This document shows, one piece after another, positions 40,689 through 52,104 of a stretch of DNA of 64,000 nucleotides (positions within the stretch are counted from its first letter, which is position 1; every line of letters begins with the position of its first letter). The DNA comes from Novilysobacter_A longmucuonensis (GTDB lineage Bacteria; Pseudomonadota; Gammaproteobacteria; Xanthomonadales; Xanthomonadaceae). A program made the position numbers and the translations under genes. The notes below the pieces were generated by a model, which ran no database searches, was not told the origin of the DNA, and saw nothing but the letters and a program-made list of their open reading frames with translations. Location of the stretch: NCBI RefSeq assembly GCF_046600735.1, contig NZ_JBJMAW010000010.1, positions 21,092 to 85,091 on the forward strand. The letters run 5' to 3'.

Positions 40689-41921
40689 TCAGGCCAGTTC
40701 CGCAAAAAACTCGGCAAAGCGCTGCATCCCCGGCGCCAGCTGCGGCGTCGGGCAGGTGTAGCTGATGCGCAGGCTGCGCGGCTCGCCGAATGCCGAGCCC
40801 GGTACGCAGGCGACGCCCTTGGCTTCCAGCAGTGCGCTGCAGAACTCGACGTCGTTGCCGACCTTCAACCCGCTCGGGCCGTGGGTCTTGCCGAATGCGG
40901 CACTGATGTCGGGGAACACGTAGAACGCGCCCTGCGGACGCGGACAGACCACGCCCGGGATCGAGTTCATCACGTCCATGACCTGGTCGCGCTTGGCCTG
41001 GAACTCCGCGCACTTCCCGGTCGGCACGTCCTGCGGCCCGGACAGCGCGGCGACCGCGGCGGCGCTGACGATCTCCGGCAGGTTGGTGATGTGGTTGGAG
41101 TTCATCGTGGTCACCGCCTGCGCGACGACCTCCGGGCCGGCCATGAAGCCGACCCGCCAACCCGGCATGCCATAGGTCTTGGACAGCGAGTCAACGAAGA
41201 TCACCCGGTCGAGCAGTTCGGGCCGCGCATGCACGAAGTTGTGGTAACCGACACCGTCGAACACCATGCGGTTGTAGATATCGTCGGTGATGATCCAGGT
41301 GTCCGGATACTTCGCGATGACATCAGCCAGTGCGTCGATCTCGTCCCTGCCGTAGACCATGCCGGTCGGGTTGGACGGGTTGTTGAACAGGAACACCCGA
41401 GGCTTTTTCGCCAGCGCCGCGTCGAGCTGCGCCGGGGTCAGTTTGTAGTCCTGCTCGGGCGGGCACGGCAGCAGCTCGACCTTGGCATCGAGGATCTCGG
41501 CGATGTCCAGGTAGCTGGTCCAGTACGGGGTCGGGAACGCGATCGTGTCGCCCTCGTCCAGCAGCGCCTCGGCCAGGTTGTACAGCACGTGCTTGGCGCC
41601 GATGCCGGTGGCGAGGTTGACCCGGCCGTAGCCGGTCAGTCCGATCTTGCTGATGTGCTCCAGGAACGCATCGAGCATCGCGTCGCTGCCGCGGTTGCTG
41701 CCGTACTGGCCGCTGTCATGGGCCAGCGCCTGCCGCGCGGCCTCGTAGACGTGTTCGCCGGGCAAAAAGTTGGGCACGCCGATCGAGAAGCTGATGATGT
41801 CGCGGCCTTCGGCCTTGAGGCGCTTGGCCTTTTCGGCAATCTGCATGATCGCGCTGGGCTTGGCGCGACCGATGCGCCGGGCGAGCTGGGGGGGCATCGC
41901 GGTGACCTCGTGGGGGTTCAT
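40689..41921 (-). CDS. aspartate/alanine-type aminotransferase (class I)
   Basis: A 410-residue PLP-dependent enzyme. The Schiff-base lysine is in FVDSLSKTYGMPGWRVGF; the N-terminal glycine-rich loop SIGVPNFLPGE and the pyridine-contacting FNNPSNPTGMVYG (Asn) and IITDDIYNRMVFDG (Asp/Tyr) segments are clear. The C-terminal Arg is in LRISYTCP. It fits the AspC/AatA group that transaminates aspartate with 2-oxoglutarate; substrate choice is not certain. It lies 146 bases upstream of mdh on the same strand, so both could feed oxaloacetate. Confidence 0.9.
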   Translation of the reverse strand: MNPHEVTAMPPQLARRIGRAKPSAIMQIAEKAKRLKAEGRDIISFSIGVPNFLPGEHVYEAARQALAHDSGQYGSNRGSDAMLDAFLEHISKIGLTGYGRVNLATGIGAKHVLYNLAEALLDEGDTIAFPTPYWTSYLDIAEILDAKVELLPCPPEQDYKLTPAQLDAALAKKPRVFLFNNPSNPTGMVYGRDEIDALADVIAKYPDTWIITDDIYNRMVFDGVGYHNFVHARPELLDRVIFVDSLSKTYGMPGWRVGFMAGPEVVAQAVTTMNSNHITNLPEIVSAAAVAALSGPQDVPTGKCAEFQAKRDQVMDVMNSIPGVVCPRPQGAFYVFPDISAAFGKTHGPSGLKVGNDVEFCSALLEAKGVACVPGSAFGEPRSLRISYTCPTPQLAPGMQRFAEFFAELA

Positions 41922-42018
41922 GGGCGGCCGCGAGCGTTGCTGAACAGCGGCCGGATCGAGCCGGAAAATGGTAACACGGCCATTGTTTGCGGCCGGTCTC
42001 TCGAGGCCTGCCCCACCT

Positions 42019-42090
42019 GTAGGAGCGGCTTCAGCCGCGATCGAAAACCGGCGCTGGCGAACATGCGTTCGCGGCTGAAGCCGCTCCTAA
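42019..42090. repeat. face-to-face GTAG repeat pair, right copy with altered head
   Basis: GTAGGAGCGGCTTCAGCCGC at 42019-42040 and its reverse at 42069-42090, where the head complement reads CTCCTAA instead of CTCCTAC. It lies between the aminotransferase start and the cyclophilin stop. Confidence 0.85.
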
Positions 42091-42130
42091 GGGGAGCCGG
42101 ACCCGCGTACCGCCGGATCCGGCCATCGCG

Positions 42131-42637
<507 letters not shown>

Positions 42638-42828
42638 TACCTGCTCCTTGGAAGATTGGGCGAATTGAAGTGGGGGCGAACTGGATGGCACCACGGCGCC
42701 CGCTCTGCAGGTGAACGGGCGATTGGCAAGGATACCGCAGCCATTCACCAAGACCGGCAGGCCGCGGCACGCGCAGGTATAATGGCCGGCTTCTTCCTGC
42801 TTGAGCGCCGGTCCTCCGGCCTGTCCGC

Positions 42829-44685
<1,857 letters not shown>

Positions 44686-44691
44686 GCGTCT

Positions 44692-44768
44692 GTAGGAGCG
44701 ACGTAAGTCGCGATCGGACGCATGGCCGCTCGCGCCGGCTGCCCGATCGCGGCTGAAGCCGCTCCTAC
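44692..44768. repeat. mixed GTAG repeat pair (arms GACGTAAGTC and GGCTGAAGCC)
   Basis: The left element (44692-44713) has the GACGTAAGTC arms, while the facing right element (44747-44768) has GGCTGAAGCC arms. Elsewhere partners usually match. It follows the typA stop by 6 bases. Confidence 0.85.
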
Positions 44769-44832
44769 GGCCAAGCCGCGTGGCGGTCGATTCGTCTATC
44801 CTCGCTCGGCCACTTGGCGAACGGGGAATCGC

Positions 44833-46437
44833 ATGCGCTTTCTGCTCCTTGCAGCACTGACCTTCGGATTGCTCGCCTGTGACCGCAATCCTGCGCCCGC
44901 GGCCGATGCGCCCCACCCCGACGATGATGCTCCCGCTGCGTCGGCCGAATTTGCCTTCGCCGAGCTGGACATCGCCGAGCTGCAGGCGCGCATGGACCGC
45001 GGCGAACTCAGCAGCCGGCGTTTGACCGAGGCCTACCTCGAACGCATCGCCGCGATCGACGATGCCGGGCCGACGCTCAACGCAGTCATCGAGACCAACC
45101 CCGACGCGCTTGCCGAAGCGGACGCGCGCGATGCCGAGCGCGAGGCCGGTCGCGTGCGCGGCCCGATGCACGGGATTCCGGTGCTGCTCAAGGACAACAT
45201 CGACGCCACGCCGATGGTCAATTCCGCCGGTTCACTGGCGCTTGCTCAGCACCGACCGGAAGACGATGCGTTCCTGGTCGGCCGGTTGCGCGAGGCCGGC
45301 GTGGTGATCCTCGGCAAGACCAACCTCAGTGAATGGGCCAACTTCCGCTCGACTCGCTCGAGCTCCGGCTGGAGCGGGCGCGGCGGCCAGACCCGAAACC
45401 CCTACGCTCTGGATCGCAGCCCCTGCGGCTCCAGTGCCGGCACCGGCAGCGCGGTGTCGGCCAATCTCGCCGCAGTGGGTGTCGGCACCGAAACCGACGG
45501 CAGCATCATCTGCCCGGCGGCGGTGAACGGCCTGGTGGCGATCAAGCCGACGGTGGGCCTGGTCAGCCGCGACGGCATCATCCCGATCTCGCGCAGCCAG
45601 GACACGGCGGGACCGATGACCCGCAGCGTCGCCGATGCCGCGCTGCTGCTGGCGGCGATGGCCGGTCCGGATGAAGCCGACACAGCGACCTTGGGGGCGG
45701 ACCGCGAGATGCCCGACTACCGCCGGCACCTCGATGAGGACGGCCTGCGCGGCGCACGCATCGGCGTGCTGCGCGACGCAATGGGCTATCACCCCGACGT
45801 CGATGCGGCGATGGAAGACGCGATCGCGGCGATCCAAGCCGCCGGCGCGGTCGTTACCGACGCCAGGATCCCGACTGCGGGCCAATGGGGGAATGCCGAG
45901 TTCGAGGTGTTGCTGTACGAGTTCAAGGCCGGCTTGGAGCAATATCTGGCCGAAAGCGACGCGCCGGTGCAAACGATGGCCGAACTGATCGAGTACAACC
46001 AGCGCAACGCCGCGCAGGAGATGCCGTTGTTTGGCCAGGAGTTGTTCGAAATGGCGCAGGCCAAGGGCTCGCTGAACGATGAGGCCTATCTCGACGCACG
46101 CGAGAAGGCGCGCCGGCTGGCGGGCCCAGAGGGGCTGGAGGCGGCACTGCAGGCGCAGGACCTGGACGCGCTGATCGCACCGGCGACCTCGCCGGCGTGG
46201 CTGATCGACCCGGTCAACGGCGACCACTTCACCGGCGCCGGCTATGGCGTCGCCGCGGTCGCGGGCACCCCCAGCATCACCGTGCCGATGGGCGAGAGCT
46301 TCGGCTTGCCGGTCGGCATCGTGTTCATGGGCCCCGCATGGAGCGAGCCGCGCCTGATCGAGCTGGCGTACGCCTTCGAGCAGGCCACCCTAGCGCGAAA
46401 GCCGCCGCGGTTCCTGTCGACGATCGAATTGGAGTAG
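44833..46437 (+). CDS. exported amidase-signature lipoprotein
   Basis: A 534-residue protein with a lipoprotein signal (MRFLLLAALTFGLLACDR; lipobox LLAC, so Cys17 would be lipidated). The amidase signature (Ser-cisSer-Lys triad) is seen in PVLLKDNIDATPMVNSAG (Lys) and in CGSSAGTGSAVSANLAAVG with TDGSIICPAAVNGLVAIKPT (cis-Ser and nucleophilic Ser). The family hydrolyses amides, including peptide-like ones; it resembles secreted amidases of this bacterial group, substrate unknown. A GGGGAA sits just before the ATG; upstream in-frame codons overlap the repeat and lack a signal peptide. Confidence 0.88.
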   Translation: MRFLLLAALTFGLLACDRNPAPAADAPHPDDDAPAASAEFAFAELDIAELQARMDRGELSSRRLTEAYLERIAAIDDAGPTLNAVIETNPDALAEADARDAEREAGRVRGPMHGIPVLLKDNIDATPMVNSAGSLALAQHRPEDDAFLVGRLREAGVVILGKTNLSEWANFRSTRSSSGWSGRGGQTRNPYALDRSPCGSSAGTGSAVSANLAAVGVGTETDGSIICPAAVNGLVAIKPTVGLVSRDGIIPISRSQDTAGPMTRSVADAALLLAAMAGPDEADTATLGADREMPDYRRHLDEDGLRGARIGVLRDAMGYHPDVDAAMEDAIAAIQAAGAVVTDARIPTAGQWGNAEFEVLLYEFKAGLEQYLAESDAPVQTMAELIEYNQRNAAQEMPLFGQELFEMAQAKGSLNDEAYLDAREKARRLAGPEGLEAALQAQDLDALIAPATSPAWLIDPVNGDHFTGAGYGVAAVAGTPSITVPMGESFGLPVGIVFMGPAWSEPRLIELAYAFEQATLARKPPRFLSTIELE

Positions 46438-46451
46438 TCGCACGTGTTTTT

Positions 46452-46511
46452 GTAGGAGCGGCTTTAGCCGCGATCTGGAATCGGCACGCATGGTCATAAA
46501 GCCGCTCCTAC
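46452..46511. repeat. GTAG repeat pair, right copy decayed
   Basis: GTAGGAGCGGCTTTAGCCGC (46452-46473; a T for C in the loop) faces a truncated reversed copy AAAGCCGCTCCTAC at 46498-46511. They separate the convergent amidase and DAHP synthase genes. Confidence 0.8.
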
Positions 46512-46529
46512 AACGCTTCTGCACCGCCT

Positions 46530-47918
46530 CTACGTCGGCGACGCAATCTGCGTGTGCTTGCGCACGATCAGCATCGCCACCTCGAGCGCCTGCTCGTAAT
46601 TGAGGCGCGGGTCGACAGTCGACTGGTAGGCGCGCTCCAGATCGACCTCGGTCAGGTCGCGTGCCCCACCGAGGCATTCGGTGACGTCCTCGCCGGTCAA
46701 CTCCAGGTGCACGCCACCGAGCCGGGTGCCGGCCGCGGCATGCAGGTCGAACGCCTGCTCCAGCTCGCTGCCGATGTTGGCAAAGCGCCGTGTCTTGTAG
46801 CCGTTGGCGGTCGCCTCGGTGTTGCCGTGCATCGGGTCGCACACCCACAGCACCCGGCGGCCGTCGCGCCGGATCGCCTCGAGCAGCGGCGGCAGCTTTT
46901 CGGCGATGTGGCCCGCACCCATGCGGTGGATGAAGCTCAGCCGGCCCGGTTCGTCCTCGGGGTTGAGCAGGTCGATGATCCGCAGCAGTTGCTCGGGCGT
47001 GACCGAGGGGCCAACCTTCAGCGCGATCGGGTTGCGGATGCCGCGGAAGTACTCGGCATGAGCGCCGTCGGCCGCGGCGGTGCGCATGCCGATCCAGGGG
47101 AAATGGGTGCTGAGGTTGAACCAGCCCCAGTGCCGCGGCACCTGCCGGGTCAGCGACTCTTCGTAGGGCAGCAGCAGCGCCTCGTGCGAGGTGTAGAAGT
47201 CGACCCGGTTGAGGTTGTGCACCTCCGCGCCCGACAGCGTCTCCATGAAATGCACCGCATCGCCGATCGCGTTGACCATGCGCCGGTACTCGTCGGCCAG
47301 CGGCGAATGCCCGACCCAGCTGAGGTTCCAGTACTCGGGGTGGTGCAGGTCGGCAAAGCCGCCGTCGATCAACGCCCGCACGAAGTTCATGGTCATCGCC
47401 GAACGCGCGTGCGCCTTGATCATGCGCCGCGGGTCCGGCCGGCGCGCGGCTTCGGTGAACGCCGGTGCATTGACCATGTCGCCGCGGTAGCTGGGCAACG
47501 TGACCCCGCCGATGGTTTCGGTGTCGGTCGAGCGCGGCTTGGCGTACTGCCCGGCAAAGCGGCCCACCCGCACCACCGGCTTGCGCATCCCGTGCACCAG
47601 CACCAGGCTCATCTGCAGCAGCACCTTGAGCCGGTTGGAGATCACCTCCGAGGCGCACGCATCGAAACTCTCCGCGCAATCGCCGCCCTGCAGCAGGAAG
47701 CGTTTGCCCTCCTGGGCCTCGGCCAACTGCTGCTTGAGCGAAAGGATTTCCCAGGACGTCACCAACGGCGGCAGCGCGCGCAGTTCGGCCAGGGTCGATG
47801 CCAGTTCGGCCGCATCCGGATAGTGCGGCAGCTGCATCGCGGTGCGGCTGCGCCAGGACGAGGCGCTCCATTCACTAGGCAGGGTCACGGCGCTGAGGGT
47901 ACGGTCGGATGCAGGCAT
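46530..47918 (-). CDS. class II 3-deoxy-7-phosphoheptulonate (DAHP) synthase
   Basis: A 462-residue enzyme of the class II (plant/Mycobacterium-like) DAHP synthase family, condensing phosphoenolpyruvate with erythrose 4-phosphate at the entry to the shikimate pathway. Typical are LLQGGDCAESFDAC, RVGRFAGQYAKPRS, PSYRGDMVNAPAFTEAARRP, KVGPSVTPEQLLRIIDLLNP and VLWVCDPMHGNTEATANGYKTR. Class I aroF/G/H enzymes share little sequence. It may serve as the main or a secondary DAHP synthase, for example for aryl-polyene or other aromatic pigments; no adjacent aro or pigment gene tells which. Confidence 0.93.
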   Translation of the reverse strand: MPASDRTLSAVTLPSEWSASSWRSRTAMQLPHYPDAAELASTLAELRALPPLVTSWEILSLKQQLAEAQEGKRFLLQGGDCAESFDACASEVISNRLKVLLQMSLVLVHGMRKPVVRVGRFAGQYAKPRSTDTETIGGVTLPSYRGDMVNAPAFTEAARRPDPRRMIKAHARSAMTMNFVRALIDGGFADLHHPEYWNLSWVGHSPLADEYRRMVNAIGDAVHFMETLSGAEVHNLNRVDFYTSHEALLLPYEESLTRQVPRHWGWFNLSTHFPWIGMRTAAADGAHAEYFRGIRNPIALKVGPSVTPEQLLRIIDLLNPEDEPGRLSFIHRMGAGHIAEKLPPLLEAIRRDGRRVLWVCDPMHGNTEATANGYKTRRFANIGSELEQAFDLHAAAGTRLGGVHLELTGEDVTECLGGARDLTEVDLERAYQSTVDPRLNYEQALEVAMLIVRKHTQIASPT

Positions 47919-48008
47919 GGCGGGCTGACGATTGTTGCGATGCAGCGAACCATCATCGGCTCATCCTGGGCGGACCGCAACGGCTTCCGACATGACGATC
48001 CGGAATGT

Positions 48009-48515
48009 TCAGCGGCGGCGAAACGCGGCATACCCCGCCCATGCCGCCAGCGCCAGGAACCACAACAGGCTCCACAGCGGCATCGACAGGCCCAGGAAGG
48101 TCCAGTCGACATTGGCGCATTCGCCCGAGCCGGTCATCACCCGCCGGATGACGCCGGTGATGGGCATGGCCTCGAGCATGTACTCCAGGCCCGGACCGCA
48201 CATCGGCACCTGGTCCGGCGGCAGATGCTGCAGGCGCACGTGATTGCCGGCGATCGCGACACCGACCAGCGACACCAGCAACGCCAGCACACCATAGACA
48301 CGTCGTCCGCCGCTGGTCCGGGGCGAATGGATAGCGCCGAGCAGGAACACCACGCCGAGGACGGCAAATGCGACCCGCTGGAAGATGCACAGCGGGCACG
48401 GCTCCAGTCCGCCATGCAGCTGCGAATACACCGCATACGCCAGCAGACCGGCGCAGGCGAGAAAACCGAGCAGGAACTGGCTGCGGAAAGAGATGCGAAC
48501 GGGTTGGCTGATCAT
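48009..48515 (-). CDS. dsbB: disulfide bond formation protein B
   Basis: A 168-residue inner-membrane protein with four transmembrane helices. The first periplasmic loop carries C-P-L-C in GLEPCPLCIFQRVAFA (quinone-side pair) and the second carries MCGPGLEYML ... GSGECANVDW (the pair that oxidises DsbA). It passes electrons from DsbA to ubiquinone. It sits alone between the DAHP synthase gene and rplQ. Confidence 0.93.
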   Translation of the reverse strand: MISQPVRISFRSQFLLGFLACAGLLAYAVYSQLHGGLEPCPLCIFQRVAFAVLGVVFLLGAIHSPRTSGGRRVYGVLALLVSLVGVAIAGNHVRLQHLPPDQVPMCGPGLEYMLEAMPITGVIRRVMTGSGECANVDWTFLGLSMPLWSLLWFLALAAWAGYAAFRRR

Positions 48516-48633
48516 GGGCCAAGCTTACGGCGTGAACGCGGTGCTGCGGTAGTCCCGGGACGCTGATGCCGCTCCGTCGCGGGAGCGCGACCGGTGAGGC
48601 ACGCGCTGCCGCCAGCGGGTTATCCTCGCCCAA

Positions 48634-48664
48634 AAAAAAAAGCCCGGCGCCAGGCCGGGGCTTT
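48634..48664 (-). terminator. rho-independent terminator of the ribosomal protein array
   Basis: Hairpin AGCCCCGGCCTGG/CGCCGGGCT with T10 on the transcribed (minus) side, 59 bases past the rplQ stop. It ends the long minus-strand transcript that begins beyond the S10 operon. Confidence 0.88.
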
Positions 48665-48722
48665 TGCAATCTCCGGCGATGACTCCGGCGATGACCTGCC
48701 GGACACTCAGCCGGACCGCGGA

Positions 48723-49097
48723 CTACTCCGCGGCCGCCTGCGGACGATCGACCAACTCGACATAGGCCATCGGCGCATTGTCGCCAGCGCGGAAACCGCA
48801 TTTGAGGATGCGCAGGTAGCCGCCCGGACGCTCGCGGTAACGCGGGCCGAGCTCGACGAACAGCGTGCCGACCGCTTCCTTGTCACGCAGGCGCGAGAAC
48901 GCGAGGCGGCGGTTGGCCACGCCGTCGCTCTTGGCCAGGGTGATCAACGGCTCCGCGACGCGGCGCAGCTCCTTGGCCTTGGGCAGGGTGGTACGGATCA
49001 AGCCGTGCTTGATCAGGGACGAGGCCATGTTGGTGAACATCGCATCGCGATGGGCACTGGTACGGCTGAATTTACGTCCGGATTTCTGGTGGCGCAT
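48723..49097 (-). CDS. rplQ: 50S ribosomal protein L17
   Basis: 124 residues, starting MRHQKSGRKFSRTSAHRDAM, the L17 signature, followed by HGLIRTTLPKAKELRRVAEPLITLAK. L17 sits near the peptide exit tunnel. It is the last gene of the alpha operon. The start at 49097 is conserved; a frame open upstream runs into the unusually long rpoA-rplQ spacer and is not used. The C terminus (ELVDRPQAAAE) is short. Confidence 0.96.
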   Translation of the reverse strand: MRHQKSGRKFSRTSAHRDAMFTNMASSLIKHGLIRTTLPKAKELRRVAEPLITLAKSDGVANRRLAFSRLRDKEAVGTLFVELGPRYRERPGGYLRILKCGFRAGDNAPMAYVELVDRPQAAAE

Positions 49098-49404
49098 GAC
49101 TTGGATTCCTGATAAATACTGGAGCTGTTGAACTTCGTTGTCGCCGTCATGGCGTTGAATCGATCGGACTGCGGATGGTCCTGGCTGGCCTTCCGTGACC
49201 GGCGCGCCGCAGGTTTCGGACCCGTCGGCTGGTACTGCGAAAAACATGCTGCTGATGCAACTTTGCCCGTGAACTACTGGAACTTGCTGCAAGTACGAAA
49301 GCAGGAGCCGAAGCCGCGGCGTCGCCGCGATTGCGCCCCCGGCCCGGCGCCGCGCGCCGGGCGTTCGCCCAAGCGCGCGGCAGTGCCGCGCAAGCGGCTT
49401 GGGC
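49098..49404. other. long spacer between rpoA and rplQ
   Basis: 307 bases where most gammaproteobacteria have a few dozen. A GC-rich self-complementary run (GGCCCGGCGCCGCGCGCCGGG) is near 49339-49360. No gene motif is seen. Confidence 0.5.
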
Positions 49405-50403
49405 TCACCCCATCATTCCGTGCGAGGCGATGCCGGCCGGCGGCCAGTTTTCCAGCTTCATGCCGAGCGAGAGGCCGCGCTGGGCAAGCACTTCCTTGAT
49501 CTCGGTGAGTGATTTCTTGCCGAGGTTCGGGGTCTTGAGCAGCTCGACTTCTGTCTTCTGGATCAGGTCGCCGACGTAGTAGATGCTCTCGGCCTTGAGG
49601 CAGTTGGCCGAGCGCACGGTCAGTTCGAGGTCGTCGATCGGACGCAGCAGGATCGGGTCGACCCCGCCGGTGACCGGCTTCGCCGCACCGCGGTCGCGAT
49701 GGGTGAAGTCGCCGAACACCGACAGCTGGTCGGTGAGGATATCGGCGGCGGTGCGAACGGCCTCCTCGGCGTCGATCGTGCCGTTGGTCTCGATGTCCAG
49801 CACCAGCTTGTCAAGGTCGGTCCGCTGCTCGACGCGTGCGGCTTCCACCGCATACGCCACGCGACGGACCGGCGAGAAGCTGGCGTCCAGCATCAGGCGG
49901 CCGATGGCGCGGGTTTCCTCGTCCGGGCGACGACGCGCGGCCGCCGGCTGGTAGCCGTAGCCACGCTCGATCTTCAGGCGCATGTTGATCGCGGTGTCCT
50001 TGGTCAGGTGCGCGATCACGTGCTCGGTGTTGAGGATCTCGACGTTGTGGTCGGCCTTGATGTCGGCCGCGGTGATCACGCCCGGTCCCTGCTTGCTCAG
50101 CGACAATGTCGAAGACTCGCCGGTGTGCATGCGGATGGCGACGTCCTTGAGGTTGAGCAACACCTCCAGCACGTCCTCTTCCAGACCCTCGACCGTGGTG
50201 TACTCGTGCAGCACGCCGTCGATCTCGACTTCGGTGATCGCGAAGCCCGGGATCGACGACAACAGCACGCGGCGCAACGCGTTGCCGAGGGTGTGGCCGA
50301 AGCCGCGCTCCAGCGGCTCGATCACGACCTTGGCGCGGTTGCCGTTGAGGCGCTCGATCTGTGGACCGCGCGGACGCAGTACCTGGTTTGCGGTAACCGT
50401 CAT
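49405..50403 (-). CDS. rpoA: DNA-directed RNA polymerase subunit alpha
   Basis: 332 residues. The N-terminal dimerisation domain has NRAKVVIEPLERGFGHTLGNALRRVLLSS and the linker leads to the C-terminal domain (LLRPIDDLELTVRSANCLKAESIYYVGDL) that binds UP elements and activators. It lies between rpsD and rplQ, the standard alpha-operon order. Confidence 0.97.
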   Translation of the reverse strand: MTVTANQVLRPRGPQIERLNGNRAKVVIEPLERGFGHTLGNALRRVLLSSIPGFAITEVEIDGVLHEYTTVEGLEEDVLEVLLNLKDVAIRMHTGESSTLSLSKQGPGVITAADIKADHNVEILNTEHVIAHLTKDTAINMRLKIERGYGYQPAAARRRPDEETRAIGRLMLDASFSPVRRVAYAVEAARVEQRTDLDKLVLDIETNGTIDAEEAVRTAADILTDQLSVFGDFTHRDRGAAKPVTGGVDPILLRPIDDLELTVRSANCLKAESIYYVGDLIQKTEVELLKTPNLGKKSLTEIKEVLAQRGLSLGMKLENWPPAGIASHGMMG

Positions 50404-50455
50404 GTGGTGATGTCTCCTGCGAGCTCCCGCGGGGGCGGGAACTCAGAACAATGGA

Positions 50456-51085
50456 TTACTTCGAGTACAGCTCGACGATCAGTGCCTCGTTGATGTCGGC
50501 GGGCAGATCAGCGCGATCGGGCACCGTCTTGAACACACCGCTGAACTTTTTGCTGTCGACCTCCACCCATGCCGGCGACAGGTCCATCTGCTGCGCCACG
50601 GTCAGCGACTCCTGCACCCGCAGCTGCTTCTGGGCACGCTCGGCCAGGGCGATTGCATCGCCGGCCTTGACCTGGAACGAGGGCAGGTTGACCGACTTGC
50701 CGTTGACGGTGACGCCGCGGTGCGAGACCAGCTGGCGCGCGGCCGGCCGGGTCACTGCGAAGCCCATGCGGTAGACGACATTGTCCAGGCGGGTCTCGAG
50801 AAGCTGCAGCAGGTTTTCACCCGTGTTGCCCTTCTTGGTCGAAGCCTTCTTGTAGTAGTTGCGGAACTGACGCTCCAGCAGCCCGTAGATACGCTTGACC
50901 TTCTGCTTTTCACGCAGCTGGGTAGCGTAGTCGGACAGCTTGCCGCGACGGGCGATGGGCCCGTGCTGGCCGGGCTTCTGCTCGAGCTTGCACTTGGAAT
51001 CGAGCGCACGCGAAGACGACTTCAGACCGAGGTCGGCGCCTTCGCGGCGGGCGAGTTTACAGGTAGGACCGATGTAACGAGCCAT
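50456..51085 (-). CDS. rpsD: 30S ribosomal protein S4
   Basis: 209 residues with MARYIGPTCKLARREGADL at the start, the central S4 RNA-binding domain (LETRLDNVVYRMGFAVTRPAARQLVSH) and no Cys zinc cluster (only Cys9 and one other). S4 nucleates 16S rRNA folding and in E. coli represses its own operon by binding the mRNA leader. Confidence 0.97.
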   Translation of the reverse strand: MARYIGPTCKLARREGADLGLKSSSRALDSKCKLEQKPGQHGPIARRGKLSDYATQLREKQKVKRIYGLLERQFRNYYKKASTKKGNTGENLLQLLETRLDNVVYRMGFAVTRPAARQLVSHRGVTVNGKSVNLPSFQVKAGDAIALAERAQKQLRVQESLTVAQQMDLSPAWVEVDSKKFSGVFKTVPDRADLPADINEALIVELYSK

Positions 51086-51099
51086 TTCTTTTCAGCTCC

Positions 51100-51492
51100 T
51101 CAGACGCGACGCTTTTTCGGCGGACGGCAGCCGTTATGCGGAATCGGCGTAACGTCGATGATGTTCATGATCTTGTAGCCGACGTTGTTCAGCGAACGAA
51201 CGGCCGACTCACGACCCGGACCCGGGCCCTTGATGCGCACTTCCAGCGACTTGACGCCGTAGTCGAGCGCAGCACGGCCGGCCTTCTCGGCGGCGACCTG
51301 GGCGGCAAACGGGGTGGACTTGCGCGAACCGCGGAAACCCGCGCCGCCCGAAGTCGCCCACGACAGCGCGTTGCCCTGGCGGTCGGTGATCGTGATGATG
51401 GTGTTGTTGAACGAAGCGTGGACGTGGGCGATGCCGTCGGTGACGACGCGCTTGATCTTCTTCTTCGTCTTGGCTGCTGCTGGCTTGGCCAT
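51100..51492 (-). CDS. rpsK: 30S ribosomal protein S11
   Basis: 130 residues. IAHVHASFNNTIITITDRQG and the C-terminal DVTPIPHNGCRPPKKRRV are characteristic. S11 lines the platform near the mRNA exit site. The N-terminal MAKPAAAKTKKKIKR extension is basic. Confidence 0.97.
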   Translation of the reverse strand: MAKPAAAKTKKKIKRVVTDGIAHVHASFNNTIITITDRQGNALSWATSGGAGFRGSRKSTPFAAQVAAEKAGRAALDYGVKSLEVRIKGPGPGRESAVRSLNNVGYKIMNIIDVTPIPHNGCRPPKKRRV

Positions 51493-51502
51493 GATTTACC
51501 CC

Positions 51503-51859
51503 TTACTTCCTGATGGCCCTGCGCGGACCCTTGCGGGTGCGGGCATTGGTCTTGGTGCGCTGGCCGCGCAGTGGCAAGCTACGACGATGGCGCAGGCCAC
51601 GGTAGCCACCCAGGTCCATCAGGCGCTTGATCGACATGCCGACTTCGCGCCGCAGGTCGCCCTCGACCACGAACTTGCCGATCTCGGCACGCAGGCGCTC
51701 GACTTCTGGCTCGGACAGGTCGCGGATCTTGGTCGACGTGTTGACGCCGGCCGAGTCGCAGACTTTCCTGGAACGGGTACGGCCGATGCCGTAGATACTT
51801 TGGATTCCCACCCAGACATGCTTCTGGGCAGGCAGATTGACGCCCGCAATACGCGCCAT
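51503..51859 (-). CDS. rpsM: 30S ribosomal protein S13
   Basis: 118 residues: MARIAGVNLPAQKHVWVGIQ start, the helix-two-turn-helix QSIYGIGRTRSRKVCD and the basic tail GQRTKTNARTRKGPRRAIRK that reaches the P site. It is the first gene of the alpha operon here; rpmJ, which often precedes it, is not found in the 245-base gap upstream. Confidence 0.97.
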   Translation of the reverse strand: MARIAGVNLPAQKHVWVGIQSIYGIGRTRSRKVCDSAGVNTSTKIRDLSEPEVERLRAEIGKFVVEGDLRREVGMSIKRLMDLGGYRGLRHRRSLPLRGQRTKTNARTRKGPRRAIRK

Positions 51860-52104
51860 AACGCGATCTCCAAACTGGATTGACGGCCGGGGGTGACAAC
51901 CCGGCGCAGTGGCACTTGGATAAGTGAACTGGAAATTCTAACAAGGTCTCGGGTTAATAGGAAGCCCTGCCGCGCAAGCGCGGCGGGACCACGGCATGGG
52001 GAGTGTGCCCATGCTCCGGCGACGAATCCGGATGGTCGCGAAGGAAGGTGTCACCCGTCCCTCCCGACACCGCGCGCTACTCCGGCGCGCGGACAAATCC
52101 GGAT
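51860..52104. other. 245-base gap between secY and rpsM
   Basis: In many gammaproteobacteria rpmJ (L36) lies here; no L36-like frame (MKVRxSVKxxCxxC) is readable. An AT-rich part, about 51910-51965, on the minus strand contains TAGAAT and TTGTTA that could belong to an alpha-operon promoter, but spacing to a good -35 is poor. A hairpin CCGCGC/GCGCGG near 51970-51985 may end the spc transcript. Confidence 0.45.

Noticed and set aside
46554..48566. Long plus-strand frame opposite the DAHP synthase and dsbB
   Set aside because: Shadow of two well-recognised minus-strand genes.
51860..52104. rpmJ (L36) expected before rpsM
   Set aside because: No MKVRxS...CxxC frame can be read on either strand in this gap.
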